Below, in pieces: positions 17,101 to 25,480 of a DNA stretch of 25,775 nt. A program made the position numbers and the translations under genes. Origin of the DNA: an uncultured Clostridia bacterium (GTDB taxonomy: Bacteria > Bacillota > Clostridia > Lachnospirales > Anaerotignaceae); NCBI GenBank assembly GCA_937919015.1, contig CALFPN010000043.1, positions 1 through 25,775 on the forward strand. The letters are read 5' to 3'. Every line of letters starts with the position of its first letter. Within the stretch, counting starts at the first letter, position 1. Under the pieces are notes generated by a model. The model was not told the origin of the DNA. It did no database searches and saw only the letters and a list, made by a program, of their open reading frames with translations.

Positions 17101-20100
17101 GCTGATGGTACAGGTACATCTTATGTTGATGAGGATTCTATCACTGTAACAGAAGATACAATTCTGTATGCACAGTGGGATTATCCTGTAACATATAAAG
17201 TATGGTATAACCCTAATGGTGGTAGCGGATTTAAGGCTCCAACAAGTTACAATTATGATGAGACAGTGACTGTAGAAGCGAATATGTTTACAGCACCTGC
17301 AGGTATGCAGTTTGCAGGTTGGGCACTGAATGATCCCGATGCAACACCTCTGGTTAAGCCCGATACAATGTTCCAGATTAGAGGAAATACAGATTTTTAT
17401 GCAGTTTGGGTACTCCCCGCTGGTAATCTTAAAGTAACATATCATGCAAATGGTGGTACTGGTACAATGGAAGGTGCTACTGTAGTAGCAGGTAACCCTT
17501 ATACAGTTAAAGCAAATGAGTTTGAAAAAGATGGTTACACATTTGCAGGTTGGAAAGATGCGAGCGATGCTGCAGTTGCGGTTGGTGCTACATTGACTGT
17601 AAATGCGGATATTGATCTGTATGCACAGTGGGCACTGAAAGAAAGCGATAATGCTGATAAGATCGAAAAGAATTTCGTTGCTGCATTTGATGCAAGCGCA
17701 AATAATGGCGATGGTGGCTTAGTAACACCATTCCAGAAAGATAGTTATGTTGCAGCAGTAGGTGATATTATTGCCTATAGCATCACAGTTGAAAACGGAG
17801 CAAAAACAGATGCAAAAATTGATGTAACTGATACATTGTTCCCTAAGGCATTTGTATATGAGTTGAATGGCAAGCAGATTGCACAGATGTTGTTAGGAAA
17901 GCTTAATTTTAGTGATCTGAACAGAGTTACAGGAAACAATGTACTGGTTGGTACAACAGTTACTCCTTCTGCAAGTGGCACAGTACGAGTGGATGTTCCC
18001 AAATATAATCGTTTCCTTGGAAATGGTAAAACGACCGTCCTTTACTTCTACGAAGTAACAGAAGCAGATGTTAACGATGCAACTGATGGCGATGCGAATG
18101 CACTCGTAAATACTGCAACTGCGCCTGGTACAAATGGCGATAATGTTACTATCCCTACAAAATACACAGTAACATACAGCTATACAGGTACTGTACCTGA
18201 TGACGCACCTGCTAAACCTACAGAAGTAAAAGTTGCACCTGGTGCAACTTACACAGTAGCAGATGTTCCTACGGCAGCTGGTTACACATTTAATGGCTGG
18301 AATAAGGATGGCGCAAAAGTAGAATTCTTTACAATGCCTGAAAGCGATGTAACATTAACAGGTTCCTGGGCAATGGACCCTGCAACTGTAACTTATACTT
18401 TTACAGGTACAATTCCTGAGGGTGTAACAAATCCTGAAAGTGTAACAGTTGAAAAAGGTGATAAAGCAACAGAACCTTCTGTAACAGTTCCTGCAGGCTA
18501 TACACTGGATGGCTGGTATACAGATGTGAATTGTACAACAAAATACAATTTCAATACACCTGTAAATGATGATATTGATCTGTATGCAAAATGGACAATC
18601 AATACACCTGATATTGATAAAAAAGTTCTGGTAAACGGTAAAGAATACAAAGAAGGTAACGAAGCTAAACTTGGCGACGTACTTACTTATGTAATCACAA
18701 TTGAAAACGATGCAAATGCGGCACAGACTGTAACAGTAGAAGATGAAATGTTCGAAAAAGCGGTAGTCTTTGAAAATGTTGAATGGACAGACATTCTGAG
18801 ACTGTTGGCAGGCAATGGCTTGAATACAACACTGGTTGATAATGTAAAACCTGGTGCATGGACAGTATCTGGTGATGGCTTTGCAACTGCTGATGTAAGC
18901 AAGGGTTCTGTTGAACTGACAGTTCCTGCTAAAATGACTGTTCCTTTCTTGGGCACAGACCTGACAGAAATGACTATCGTTTACAACTACATCGTAACTG
19001 CAGAAGATGCAGCTGCTGGTGAAGTTGAAAATGAAGTTTCTATTGACAATGGCGAAGATGATCCTAAAAAGGACGACGTAATTGTTGATGTAAAACCTCT
19101 GGAAGTTGGCGACGTTAAGAAAGTGGCTGTTCACAAAGCTGAACCCGGCGTTGGCGACGAAATCCAGTACTTCATTGCAATCGAAAACGAAAACCCTGCT
19201 GAACTGACAGTTTCTGTTGATGATACATTGTTTGCAGATGCAGAAAATGTTGAAGTGATTGCAGTAGAAAAACTGACTCCTGGTACTCCTGTTGATGTAG
19301 ATGCAGAAGAACTGGAAGATGGTGACATCGATGAAGTTGTAATTCCTGCACAGACGACATTTACAGTAAAACAGCTGTTGGATAAAGCTGGTGTAAATCT
19401 GGATGATCTGGATAAGGTTGATATTGATGAAGTAATGGCAAATCTGAGCGGCATTGAAGGTCTGGATAAACTGAATCTGGACGAATTGGCTGATTTGATT
19501 AAGGCATCCGGTGCAGCTGCGGAATTTGCAATGAATACAGAAATCAATATCCCTGGTTATACAATCATCACATACAAATACACTGTAACTGCTGATGATG
19601 TAGAAGCAGGTAAGGTTTACAACGTAGTAACTGTAGATGATCCTTCTGATACAGATAAATCTGATGATGTAAGAGTTGATACAGAAGAAACGCTGGGCAA
19701 TGATGGTCTGGAAGATCTGTACAAAGCAGCAATGCCTGAAACATTCAGAAACGAAGGCCAGCTGATCCAGTACATGGTTGTTCTGGAAAATGACGGCGCA
19801 TCTGAAGAAGTAACAATCACAGATAATCTGCTGGATGATGCAGAAAATGTTTACATCACAGAAGTAAAAGGTCTGGTTCCCGGCACTGCTGTGAATGTAA
19901 CAGACAAAGTTGTTGATAATGGCGAAGACGGTACACTGACAGTAACTGTTCCTGCGGAAGAAAGAATCGTTGATATGCCTGCGGTTTCCACAAGCATGGG
20001 CAACAGATTCCCTGAAGTAGTAGAAGGTATGCTGGGCGTAACTGCATCCATGACAGAACTGGACGAACTGCTGGCAGATGCTGGTATCGATCTGGATAAA

Positions 20101-22689
20101 CTGGAAAAACAGCTGAGCAAAGCACAGGATGGTATCGATGTACCTGGTTACATCATCCTGACTTACACATACGAAGCAACTGCTGATGATGTAAAAGCTG
20201 GTAAAATCGACAATGTGGCAGAAGCTGATGGTCAGGAAGGCGATGCAACAGTAACATACGATCCTTTCGTAGCTCCTAACGATGGTACATACAACGGTGA
20301 ATTCCACACAATGTATGAAGAAGCGATCGTAAACAAAGTAAACGACGTAACAGGTGGTAGCTATGATATCGACGATATCGTATCCATCGACGTATACGCT
20401 GGCAATGATGCAGCAACAGGCAGACCTGAAATCGGCGATGGTTATGCAGAAGATGCTATCGAAGATATCATCGGCGAAATGCTGAACCACTACACACTGC
20501 TGACAGATGCAACAGAATATACGAAAGGCAGAGACCACTGGTTTACAGCAAATGCGTTTGACGTGATCGAAGAAGATGATGTTGATCAGATCGTCATCAC
20601 TCTGAACGATGGCGAAACAGTAAAAGTTGATAAATCTCATCTGAGAGTTGATCAGGACATTCAGAACGTTCCTATCAACAATGGTATCGATCTGGTTGGT
20701 CTGAGAGATTATGTTACTAAACTGGGTCTGACTGATCTGGTAAACTTCATTGAAAAACTGGAACTGAATAAAGTTACAGAAATCTATCTGAAGTTTGATG
20801 TTAAATTTGTTGTAAACGGCAAAGAAATCAGCAAACTGGATAGAATCGTAGAATACGGTAAAACAGTAGCTGATCCTAAATACAGAGGTATCGAAACATG
20901 GTATACAGATGCAGATTGTACAAAAGAATTTGATTTCAGCACAGAAATTGAAAGAGATACAGTTCTGTATGCGAAATACGATGAAAAAGGTATCAGTGTA
21001 GAAAAAGAATTGGTAACAGAAGCTCCTGAAAATGGTTTCGAAGACAACGAAAAAATTGAATTTAAAATTACTGTTACAAATAACAGTGGTGCAGATGCAT
21101 ACGACCTGAAAGTTGTAGAAAAACCTGGTAAAGGTCTGGACGGTCTCGCTTTCTTCTATAACGGTATGAGACTTGAAGCACCAGCAGAAACACCTGCAGA
21201 AACACCCGCGGAAACACCTGCAGAAACACCCGCGGAAACACCTGCAGAAACACCCGCAGAAACACCTGCAGAAACACCCGCAGAAACACCTGCAGAAACA
21301 CCTGCAAAAACACCTGCAGACCCTAGCGTAGTGGAAGTGGCTGGTGAAGGCACAACACCTACATCTGCTGATATGCCTTATCTGGACAAAGATGGCAAGG
21401 TTGTAATTCCCTTCCTGAAAGATGGTCAGAGTATTACATTTATTTATGTAGCAAGAGTAGATGTAGATGCGAATTCTAAAGCAGATGACTTCTATAATAC
21501 TGTAGTTGTTGAAGTAGAAGATGGTGAGGATCCTACAGATACAGTAAAAGTTCCTGTAGATATGGATGCAGGCATCTCTATCATCAAAGTAATCGATAAA
21601 GACGATCTGAATCCTAGACGCGGCGATACTGTTGAATACACAATCACAGTGAAAAACAAAGGTGAAGTTACTCTGGAAGATATCGAAGTAACCGAAGATC
21701 CTGGCTCTGTATTCAGTGGTGGTGAATTTACAGATTACGACAGTGATGCAGATTATGTAGAAGTTGAATTTAAAGGCAACAAAGCAACAATCGAAAAACT
21801 GGAACCTGGTGATGAAGTAACATTCACATATAAGGCAACAGTTGCGAAAGATGCAGCGAAAAATGCAACACTGAAAAATGATGTTAAGGTTGAAGCGGAA
21901 ACAACAGATGATGATACTGTAAAAGACAGTGCATCTGTAAATGAAGGTTCCGTATACGTTCCCAGCTCCGGCGGTGGCGGCGGTAGAAAACCTAAGCCCG
22001 AAATCGTAGCCGGTGATGTGGAAGAAATCCTGAACACAGAAGATCACTTCCAGTATGTACAGGGTTATCCCGACGGCACAGTTGGCCCCGAAAGAAACAT
22101 CACTCGTGCGGAAGCAACTGTAATCTTCTTCCGTCTGCTGCAGGACCATGTAAGAGAAGGTCTGCTGACAGCAGAAAACAACTTCCCCGATGTTAATCTG
22201 GAAGACTGGTTCAATCTGGGCGTTTCCACAATGGAAGCTGGCGGTTTCGTATCCGGTTATGAAGATGGTTACTTCAGACCTAACGGCAAGATCACTCGTG
22301 CTGAACTGGCAACAATCATCTCTAACTTCGATGATCTGGAACCTGTAACAGAAAACAGATTCCCCGACGTTGAAGGTCACTGGGCAGAAGCATACATCAA
22401 CTCCGCAGCTGAAAAAGGCTGGCTGAGCGGTTACGATGACGGTCTGTACCGTCCTAACCAGTACATCACAAGAGCAGAGACAATGTCTATGATCAACCGT
22501 GTACTGAACCGCAGAGTTGACGCGGAAGGTCTGCATGCAGATGCAAAACAGTGGGTTGACAACACGGAAGGTAAATGGTACTACTATGCTGTACTGGAAG
22601 CAACAAATCATCACGATTATCAGCGTGCTGACGTGAAAGATATGGAAAACTGGACAGCAATCAATCCTAACAAAGTTTGGGAAAACTAA
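14101..22689 (+). CDS. Giant secreted SLH-anchored VWA repeat protein (putative adhesin)
   Basis: A 2862-residue exported protein starting at TTG with GGAG 9 bases upstream. A signal peptide (residues 1-27, ending TALAE) comes first. Then a von Willebrand A domain (about 80-290) with the MIDAS motif DASLS (91-95) and VADGDSNDG. Residues ~385-1180 are SHIRT/MucBP-like and InlB B-type repeats (GYTFNGW, GYVFMGW, DLYAQW blocks). Residues ~1183-2060 alternate DUF11-like segments (DVLTYVITIEND type) with further such repeats. A Pro-Ala-Glu-Thr stalk begins at 2361, a last DUF11-like unit follows, then a Gly-rich linker (2621) and three SLH domains (~2645, 2694, 2752 onward) that bind secondary cell wall polymer. 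There is no LPXTG. It probably forms a long stalk presenting the VWA domain for host or cell adhesion. The ligand is unknown. Confidence 0.9.
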   Translation: MNKKRFLAWLMTLAMLVGLMPATALAETTPTLTPAPNYYTFEGEKTTADKAEITLSKTAVANDDGTYAVELSVDADEQIQPKPTEVVFCLDASLSMVYCADPSHKHGQIDNCTITGNNEDHPKSRWTIATKAINEMKTKLTNAGVTDIEYVYFNKGAGVSTDVYASTTLEGSTDLSAGVQLALQQFDNAAANQVLIIVADGDSNDGYMTNRTGYGPNASTVVKPEWKEWQEGSNPNKVAYAVGFTFSNDKFEKMVPAGNYKFAEQADQLNFVLGEITEKIVGLINDPMGEHVDLMKNSVEVSVNGVDDNGDSTEGDTIIWTKSDGLTGNVTLTYNVTPDYFSNLQAGTRTIDLNGAAKLNYTYTVTENGKTETRDASVPFPIPQATVSVATLDVTYKLPNGTEVGSLAEHEWADIAHKTAFETTLPAINSTVEVGGETYYVVDVDDNIPGKLAAEAYTATVTLGTEKVVPKYEVTYSVTGDVPTGYVAPEDSAKYQEGATVTVKPVPEDVEGYTFTGWKYGNDVVTSFNMPADNVTLTGSWTKNSHTVTYEYTNAKPAGAADAPAQATVAYGTEVEVAGVPTATGYTFNGWTLETEGVQIVEGKFVMPDKDVVLKGTWTQTLFTLSYNENGGTGGPADATVANGTYTLATTPVPTHENKTVGEKSVPVVFIGWTADLEQTIYAKNDTAPTTISTVTIANADKTVYAVWGYDTNNNGTADVLEEKYTVTYVDGVDGEEVFADQEYKNCLVGEATPAFKGEDPTRAGYVFMGWSPAVAETVTGNATYVAQWVATTPIIKVQMPYKVEYYQQQTDGSYKLHETDTLYDYVGETVTAEEKTYDGYVYNPAVTGSKAEDTVIKPTAPEGATSADQVEMTTLKMYYDLVFTVRYKDGVDGTVFADETHSNLKLNADTPAFEGTPEREGYVFMGWNPTEADKVTENVTYTAQWKLIELEITFDANAWEVLVRGTMDKQTVQYGVEEELNENQFTLTDGRVFVGWNTEADGTGTSYVDEDSITVTEDTILYAQWDYPVTYKVWYNPNGGSGFKAPTSYNYDETVTVEANMFTAPAGMQFAGWALNDPDATPLVKPDTMFQIRGNTDFYAVWVLPAGNLKVTYHANGGTGTMEGATVVAGNPYTVKANEFEKDGYTFAGWKDASDAAVAVGATLTVNADIDLYAQWALKESDNADKIEKNFVAAFDASANNGDGGLVTPFQKDSYVAAVGDIIAYSITVENGAKTDAKIDVTDTLFPKAFVYELNGKQIAQMLLGKLNFSDLNRVTGNNVLVGTTVTPSASGTVRVDVPKYNRFLGNGKTTVLYFYEVTEADVNDATDGDANALVNTATAPGTNGDNVTIPTKYTVTYSYTGTVPDDAPAKPTEVKVAPGATYTVADVPTAAGYTFNGWNKDGAKVEFFTMPESDVTLTGSWAMDPATVTYTFTGTIPEGVTNPESVTVEKGDKATEPSVTVPAGYTLDGWYTDVNCTTKYNFNTPVNDDIDLYAKWTINTPDIDKKVLVNGKEYKEGNEAKLGDVLTYVITIENDANAAQTVTVEDEMFEKAVVFENVEWTDILRLLAGNGLNTTLVDNVKPGAWTVSGDGFATADVSKGSVELTVPAKMTVPFLGTDLTEMTIVYNYIVTAEDAAAGEVENEVSIDNGEDDPKKDDVIVDVKPLEVGDVKKVAVHKAEPGVGDEIQYFIAIENENPAELTVSVDDTLFADAENVEVIAVEKLTPGTPVDVDAEELEDGDIDEVVIPAQTTFTVKQLLDKAGVNLDDLDKVDIDEVMANLSGIEGLDKLNLDELADLIKASGAAAEFAMNTEINIPGYTIITYKYTVTADDVEAGKVYNVVTVDDPSDTDKSDDVRVDTEETLGNDGLEDLYKAAMPETFRNEGQLIQYMVVLENDGASEEVTITDNLLDDAENVYITEVKGLVPGTAVNVTDKVVDNGEDGTLTVTVPAEERIVDMPAVSTSMGNRFPEVVEGMLGVTASMTELDELLADAGIDLDKLEKQLSKAQDGIDVPGYIILTYTYEATADDVKAGKIDNVAEADGQEGDATVTYDPFVAPNDGTYNGEFHTMYEEAIVNKVNDVTGGSYDIDDIVSIDVYAGNDAATGRPEIGDGYAEDAIEDIIGEMLNHYTLLTDATEYTKGRDHWFTANAFDVIEEDDVDQIVITLNDGETVKVDKSHLRVDQDIQNVPINNGIDLVGLRDYVTKLGLTDLVNFIEKLELNKVTEIYLKFDVKFVVNGKEISKLDRIVEYGKTVADPKYRGIETWYTDADCTKEFDFSTEIERDTVLYAKYDEKGISVEKELVTEAPENGFEDNEKIEFKITVTNNSGADAYDLKVVEKPGKGLDGLAFFYNGMRLEAPAETPAETPAETPAETPAETPAETPAETPAETPAETPAETPAKTPADPSVVEVAGEGTTPTSADMPYLDKDGKVVIPFLKDGQSITFIYVARVDVDANSKADDFYNTVVVEVEDGEDPTDTVKVPVDMDAGISIIKVIDKDDLNPRRGDTVEYTITVKNKGEVTLEDIEVTEDPGSVFSGGEFTDYDSDADYVEVEFKGNKATIEKLEPGDEVTFTYKATVAKDAAKNATLKNDVKVEAETTDDDTVKDSASVNEGSVYVPSSGGGGGRKPKPEIVAGDVEEILNTEDHFQYVQGYPDGTVGPERNITRAEATVIFFRLLQDHVREGLLTAENNFPDVNLEDWFNLGVSTMEAGGFVSGYEDGYFRPNGKITRAELATIISNFDDLEPVTENRFPDVEGHWAEAYINSAAEKGWLSGYDDGLYRPNQYITRAETMSMINRVLNRRVDAEGLHADAKQWVDNTEGKWYYYAVLEATNHHDYQRADVKDMENWTAINPNKVWEN
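21181..21320 (+). repeat. 12-bp tandem repeat encoding Pro-Ala-Glu-Thr
   Basis: Ten in-frame PAET units, one PAKT and a final PAD lie inside the giant gene. Synonymous codons alternate (CCT GCA, then CCC GCG or CCC GCA) in units 2-9, so the true unit in that part is a 24-bp dimer. This points to growth by slippage or unequal crossing over. It is a coding repeat, not a CRISPR array. Confidence 0.95.
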
Positions 22690-22701
22690 TTTGTACCCTC
22701 T

Positions 22702-22737
22702 GAGCAGGTAGGCGAAAGCCTACCTGTTCTTTTTTTG
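22702..22737 (+). terminator. Intrinsic terminator of the giant surface protein gene
   Basis: A 12-bp stem (22702-22713 with 22718-22729, one G-U) capped by a GAAA tetraloop and followed by T with seven more T. Confidence 0.93.
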
Positions 22738-22753
22738 CCCTTTTTACATAGAC

Positions 22754-22775
22754 TTGTACCAAGGAGTTGGTACAA
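22754..22775 (+). promoter_or_regulatory. Perfect hairpin holding the Shine-Dalgarno GGAG in its loop
   Basis: TTGTACCAA (22754-22762) pairs perfectly with TTGGTACAA (22767-22775), with a loop of exactly GGAG. The last base of the 3' arm is the A of the ATG start codon at 22775. It could be an RNA hairpin controlling translation or a DNA operator. No clear promoter is visible between the upstream terminator and this site. Confidence 0.6.
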
Positions 22776-25042
22776 TGAAAAAATGGATCATGATGATATG
22801 TTTGGTGTTGCCTTTGATGGGATGCACTGCGGTGACGGAGCAGCAGGAACGTGCGCAGACGGGGCACATTGGCGCGGATATGGCGATTTCCAGAGAAATG
22901 GCGGCAAAGACCATTGGGTTGGCCTTTTATTCTCCGGAGGAAATGGAGCCGTTGGAAGCGGACTTTTCTGATGTAGGGGAGGAGGACTGGGCATATCCCT
23001 ATATTGCTGCCTGTGTGGCGCAGGGCTTTTTTGCCGGCAGCGAGGAAGGCACCTTTCGCCCCCGGGACGATATGACCCTTTGGGAGGCCCAGACTTTGAT
23101 GGACAGGCTGGCACCGGAGTATGACAGCCGGATCGTTTTGACGGAGGAAAACAAAAACATGGCGATTTCCTATGAACTGTGGATGCAGCTTCTGGAAACG
23201 GCCCTGAAAGCCAGAAGAGGGGAAGACAGTCTTTATTCCTATGGATTCGAGACGAAAAATGTAGTGATGCTTTCTGCGGAGGGCCTTTCTGACATAGGAA
23301 AATTTACGGCCGCGGGGATAGACCTGCAGCCCTATCAATTTAGCCGCATCACTTTTTGGGAAAAGGACGGAGAAATCGTGGCACTGCTGACGGTGGAAGC
23401 CCTTTCCCCTGTGGTACAGAATGTGTATTGCAGAAAAGAGGATGGAAAACTGCTTTTGGAAACGGGAGACGGCGCGGCAGCCTTCCCCTACAGAGGAAAT
23501 TTGGAAGAAGGCATTTGCGATGTAAAGCTGGAGGATGGAAGGGTGTCGGAAGTGACCCCTGCGGCTTCTCTGGGGCAGTGTACGGTGAAACGGGTAAATG
23601 GGAATGAAATCTATCTGGCGGAAAAAGGCGGGCTGAAATGGGTGGAAAATGCCCGCATTTACGATGCCTGCGGCAGGATACGGGGGGCGGATTTCTCGGC
23701 TCTGATCTGCGGCACGGATAGCGGGGAATATTACGAAAAGGAAGGGGAAATCTGCGCCGCGGTGATCCGCGAGGAGACTGTTTTGGAAAACATGCGGGTC
23801 TTTTTGAAGGGAGAAGAACAAAAAACAGTGACCCTTTCCGGGGAAAAAGGATTTTCCCTTTCCAATGGAGCGGCGAAGAAGCATTTTTCGGCAGGGGAAA
23901 AGGCCACCCTGTCAGCAGATCTGCCGTGGTTCGATCATGGTATTCTGACGGTGAAAGCAGAAGCCCCCATCCGTATCGACTTTGCAGACGGAACGTCTTA
24001 TCGATATGAAGGTGTTTTGGAAATGGAACGGCGGGGAGAAAACAGTTTTTCCGTCATCAATGAAGTGCCTTTGGAACGGTATCTGCTGGGAGTGGTGCCT
24101 AATGAGATGCCGACCGCCTTCGGGCAGACCCCTATGGAGGCCCAGGCCATCACCGCCCGCAGCTATGCCTATAACCAGTTTTATGGTAATGTCTATTGTG
24201 GCTATGGGGCCCATGTGGTGGATACGGTGGCCAGTCAGGTATATTTAGGCTATGAAGAAAATAAAACGGCAGAGGCGGCCGTAAAGGCCACAGAGGGGCT
24301 ATGTGCCGTGGCAGCGGAGGGCACAGTGGCACAGACCTATTTTTACTCCACTTCCTGTGGTTTTGGGGCCGGCAGCGAAGAGGTTTGGTCGGCGGATGGC
24401 ACCTTTACGGGGAAAGAAAAAGGATATTTGCAGCCGAAAAAATATGGAAATTTTGAAATTCCCAAAACAGAAGCGGAATGGCTTGCCTTCTGGCAGAATT
24501 GGGAACAGGAAGGCTACGATATGGCTTCTCCGTGGTATCGCTGGAAGGTCTATTTCGGCTGCGGGCAGCTGACGGAGATTTTACAGAAAACTTTAACGAC
24601 TGTCTCCAATAAAGTTGTGGAAGGGAACCTATCGGATCTGGGAAAACTGCAGGGCATCGCCGTGACGAGACGGGGCGAAGGCGGCATTGCCATGGAATTG
24701 GCCCTGACCTTTGAAAAGGGAAAGGTAACGGTAAAAACGGAAAATGCCATCCGAAAAGTGCTTTCTCCGACAAAACTGACCATCGGTGAACCCATCTATC
24801 TGCAGCGAAAAGGCGGGGATTCCCTGACGGGAAATACGATATTGCCCAGCGGTTTTTTTGCGGTAAAGGAAATGAAAAATGAGAAGGGGGAACTGACAGG
24901 CATTGCCCTTTACGGCGGCGGAAACGGACATGGGGTCGGCATGAGCCAGTATGGGGCAAAGGGACTGGCGGAGGAAGGAAAAACGGCGAAGGAAATTATA
25001 CAATATTATTTCCCGGGAACGACGGTGGAGAGGGTGTTGTGA
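22775..25042 (+). CDS. SLH-motif lipoprotein with SpoIID/LytB domain
   Basis: A 755-residue lipoprotein. The signal peptide MKKWIMMICLVLPLMGC ends in a lipobox with Cys17. I chose the ATG at 22775 over the in-frame TTG at 22754 because GGAG (22763-22766) is 8 bases from the ATG. Residues ~50-105 form one SLH-like motif (FSDVGEEDWAYPYI, then GTFRPRDDMTLWEA). The middle region is unrecognised. The C-terminal third is a SpoIID/LytB domain: NEVPLERYLLGVVPNEMP with the probable catalytic Glu444, MEAQAITARSYAY, TSCGFG and GHGVGMSQYGAKGLAEEG. SpoIID is a lytic transglycosylase for glycan strands without stem peptides, so a role in cell-wall remodelling is likely. Its position after the giant SLH protein and its own SLH motif suggest work at the wall/S-layer interface rather than in the forespore (inference). 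Confidence 0.88.
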   Translation: MKKWIMMICLVLPLMGCTAVTEQQERAQTGHIGADMAISREMAAKTIGLAFYSPEEMEPLEADFSDVGEEDWAYPYIAACVAQGFFAGSEEGTFRPRDDMTLWEAQTLMDRLAPEYDSRIVLTEENKNMAISYELWMQLLETALKARRGEDSLYSYGFETKNVVMLSAEGLSDIGKFTAAGIDLQPYQFSRITFWEKDGEIVALLTVEALSPVVQNVYCRKEDGKLLLETGDGAAAFPYRGNLEEGICDVKLEDGRVSEVTPAASLGQCTVKRVNGNEIYLAEKGGLKWVENARIYDACGRIRGADFSALICGTDSGEYYEKEGEICAAVIREETVLENMRVFLKGEEQKTVTLSGEKGFSLSNGAAKKHFSAGEKATLSADLPWFDHGILTVKAEAPIRIDFADGTSYRYEGVLEMERRGENSFSVINEVPLERYLLGVVPNEMPTAFGQTPMEAQAITARSYAYNQFYGNVYCGYGAHVVDTVASQVYLGYEENKTAEAAVKATEGLCAVAAEGTVAQTYFYSTSCGFGAGSEEVWSADGTFTGKEKGYLQPKKYGNFEIPKTEAEWLAFWQNWEQEGYDMASPWYRWKVYFGCGQLTEILQKTLTTVSNKVVEGNLSDLGKLQGIAVTRRGEGGIAMELALTFEKGKVTVKTENAIRKVLSPTKLTIGEPIYLQRKGGDSLTGNTILPSGFFAVKEMKNEKGELTGIALYGGGNGHGVGMSQYGAKGLAEEGKTAKEIIQYYFPGTTVERVL

Positions 25043-25182
25043 GAGGGGGCGTTCTCGCTCGAAATTTGAGTTCTCGGAAATCCAAGGATGCAATTTTGCG
25101 CCCAGTCGGGCGAAAATGGCGGTTATACAAACCTTCTGCTCGCCCGTGTGGAACTGTATCGGCAAAACAACAACAGCCATCC

Positions 25183-25288
25183 TTACTTTTTGCGCACAAA
25201 AAGTAACAAAAAGCTCGGGAACCTTTCGTATGGTTCCCGAACCCTCTAACGACCCGAGGGGAACATCGTTCCCCTTTGGGGATTCCCC
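25183..25288. repeat. Cluster of four hairpins, intergenic repeat-like
   Basis: Four consecutive inverted repeats are visible: TTACTTTTTG (25183-25192) with 25197-25206, TCGGGAACC (25215-25223) with 25232-25240, AGGGGAAC (25257-25264) with 25268-25275, and GGGG/CCCC (25278-25281, 25285-25288). The stretch has no codon bias or start signals. The density of stems suggests a dispersed intergenic repeat element, but other copies cannot be seen in this window. The flanks 25043-25182 and 25289-25393 hold nothing else I can name. Confidence 0.55.
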
Positions 25289-25393
25289 TCCCCACGAGCC
25301 GGAAACGGCAGGGAAAAAGCGGCGACGGTGCGCCTGAAAAAAAGTGGGAAGAAGATAGCTTTTCAGACGGTAGAAAAAAGATGTAAAATTATT

Positions 25394-25428
25394 AGATATT
25401 ACGTTTATCGTAATATCTTTATTTTTTG
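25394..25428 (+). terminator. Hairpin with T-rich tail, probable terminator
   Basis: A perfect 10-bp AT-rich stem AGATATTACG (25394-25403) with 25409-25418, five-base loop, followed by TTATTTTTT. It probably ends transcripts arriving from the SpoIID-like gene, although that gene stops 350 bases earlier. Confidence 0.65.
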
Positions 25429-25430
25429 AC

Positions 25431-25459
25431 TTGAAATGTAGCGTGCTATTTGTTATAAT
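25431..25459 (+). promoter_or_regulatory. Strong extended -10 promoter of the small regulator gene
   Basis: TTGAAA (25431-25436), a 17-base spacer and a perfect TATAAT (25454-25459) with TGT just before the -10. Confidence 0.82.
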
Positions 25460-25473
25460 TGTAGTACGCTACA
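25437..25473. promoter_or_regulatory. Putative operator: 12-bp inverted repeat flanking the -10
   Basis: TGTAGCGTGCTA (25437-25448) and TAGTACGCTACA (25462-25473) are inverted copies matching at 11 of 12 positions, placed symmetrically about the -10 box. Each half also contains GTAG-N3-GCTA, so the site can equally be read as two direct repeats 23 bases apart. Such paired sites suit ribbon-helix-helix repressors, and the gene downstream encodes one. Confidence 0.6.
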
Positions 25474-25480
25474 AAGCGAG

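Noticed and set aside
21181..21320. CRISPR-like regular repeat
   Set aside because: The 12-bp units are contiguous with no spacers and are in frame with the surface protein as PAET.
18355..22614. Very long antisense open frame of 1419 codons opposite the giant surface protein gene
   Set aside because: It is open only because the sense gene favours codons whose complements make no stops. Its translation is rich in Cys, Phe and Ile without any domain, and there is no start signal.
22738..22753. Promoter for the SpoIID-like gene between the terminator and the hairpin
   Set aside because: Only a TACATA-like element is present, without a -35 at workable spacing, so I do not call a promoter.
24951..25337. 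128-codon open frame after the SpoIID-like gene
   Set aside because: It begins inside that gene in another frame and runs through the hairpin cluster, with no codon bias or ribosome site.
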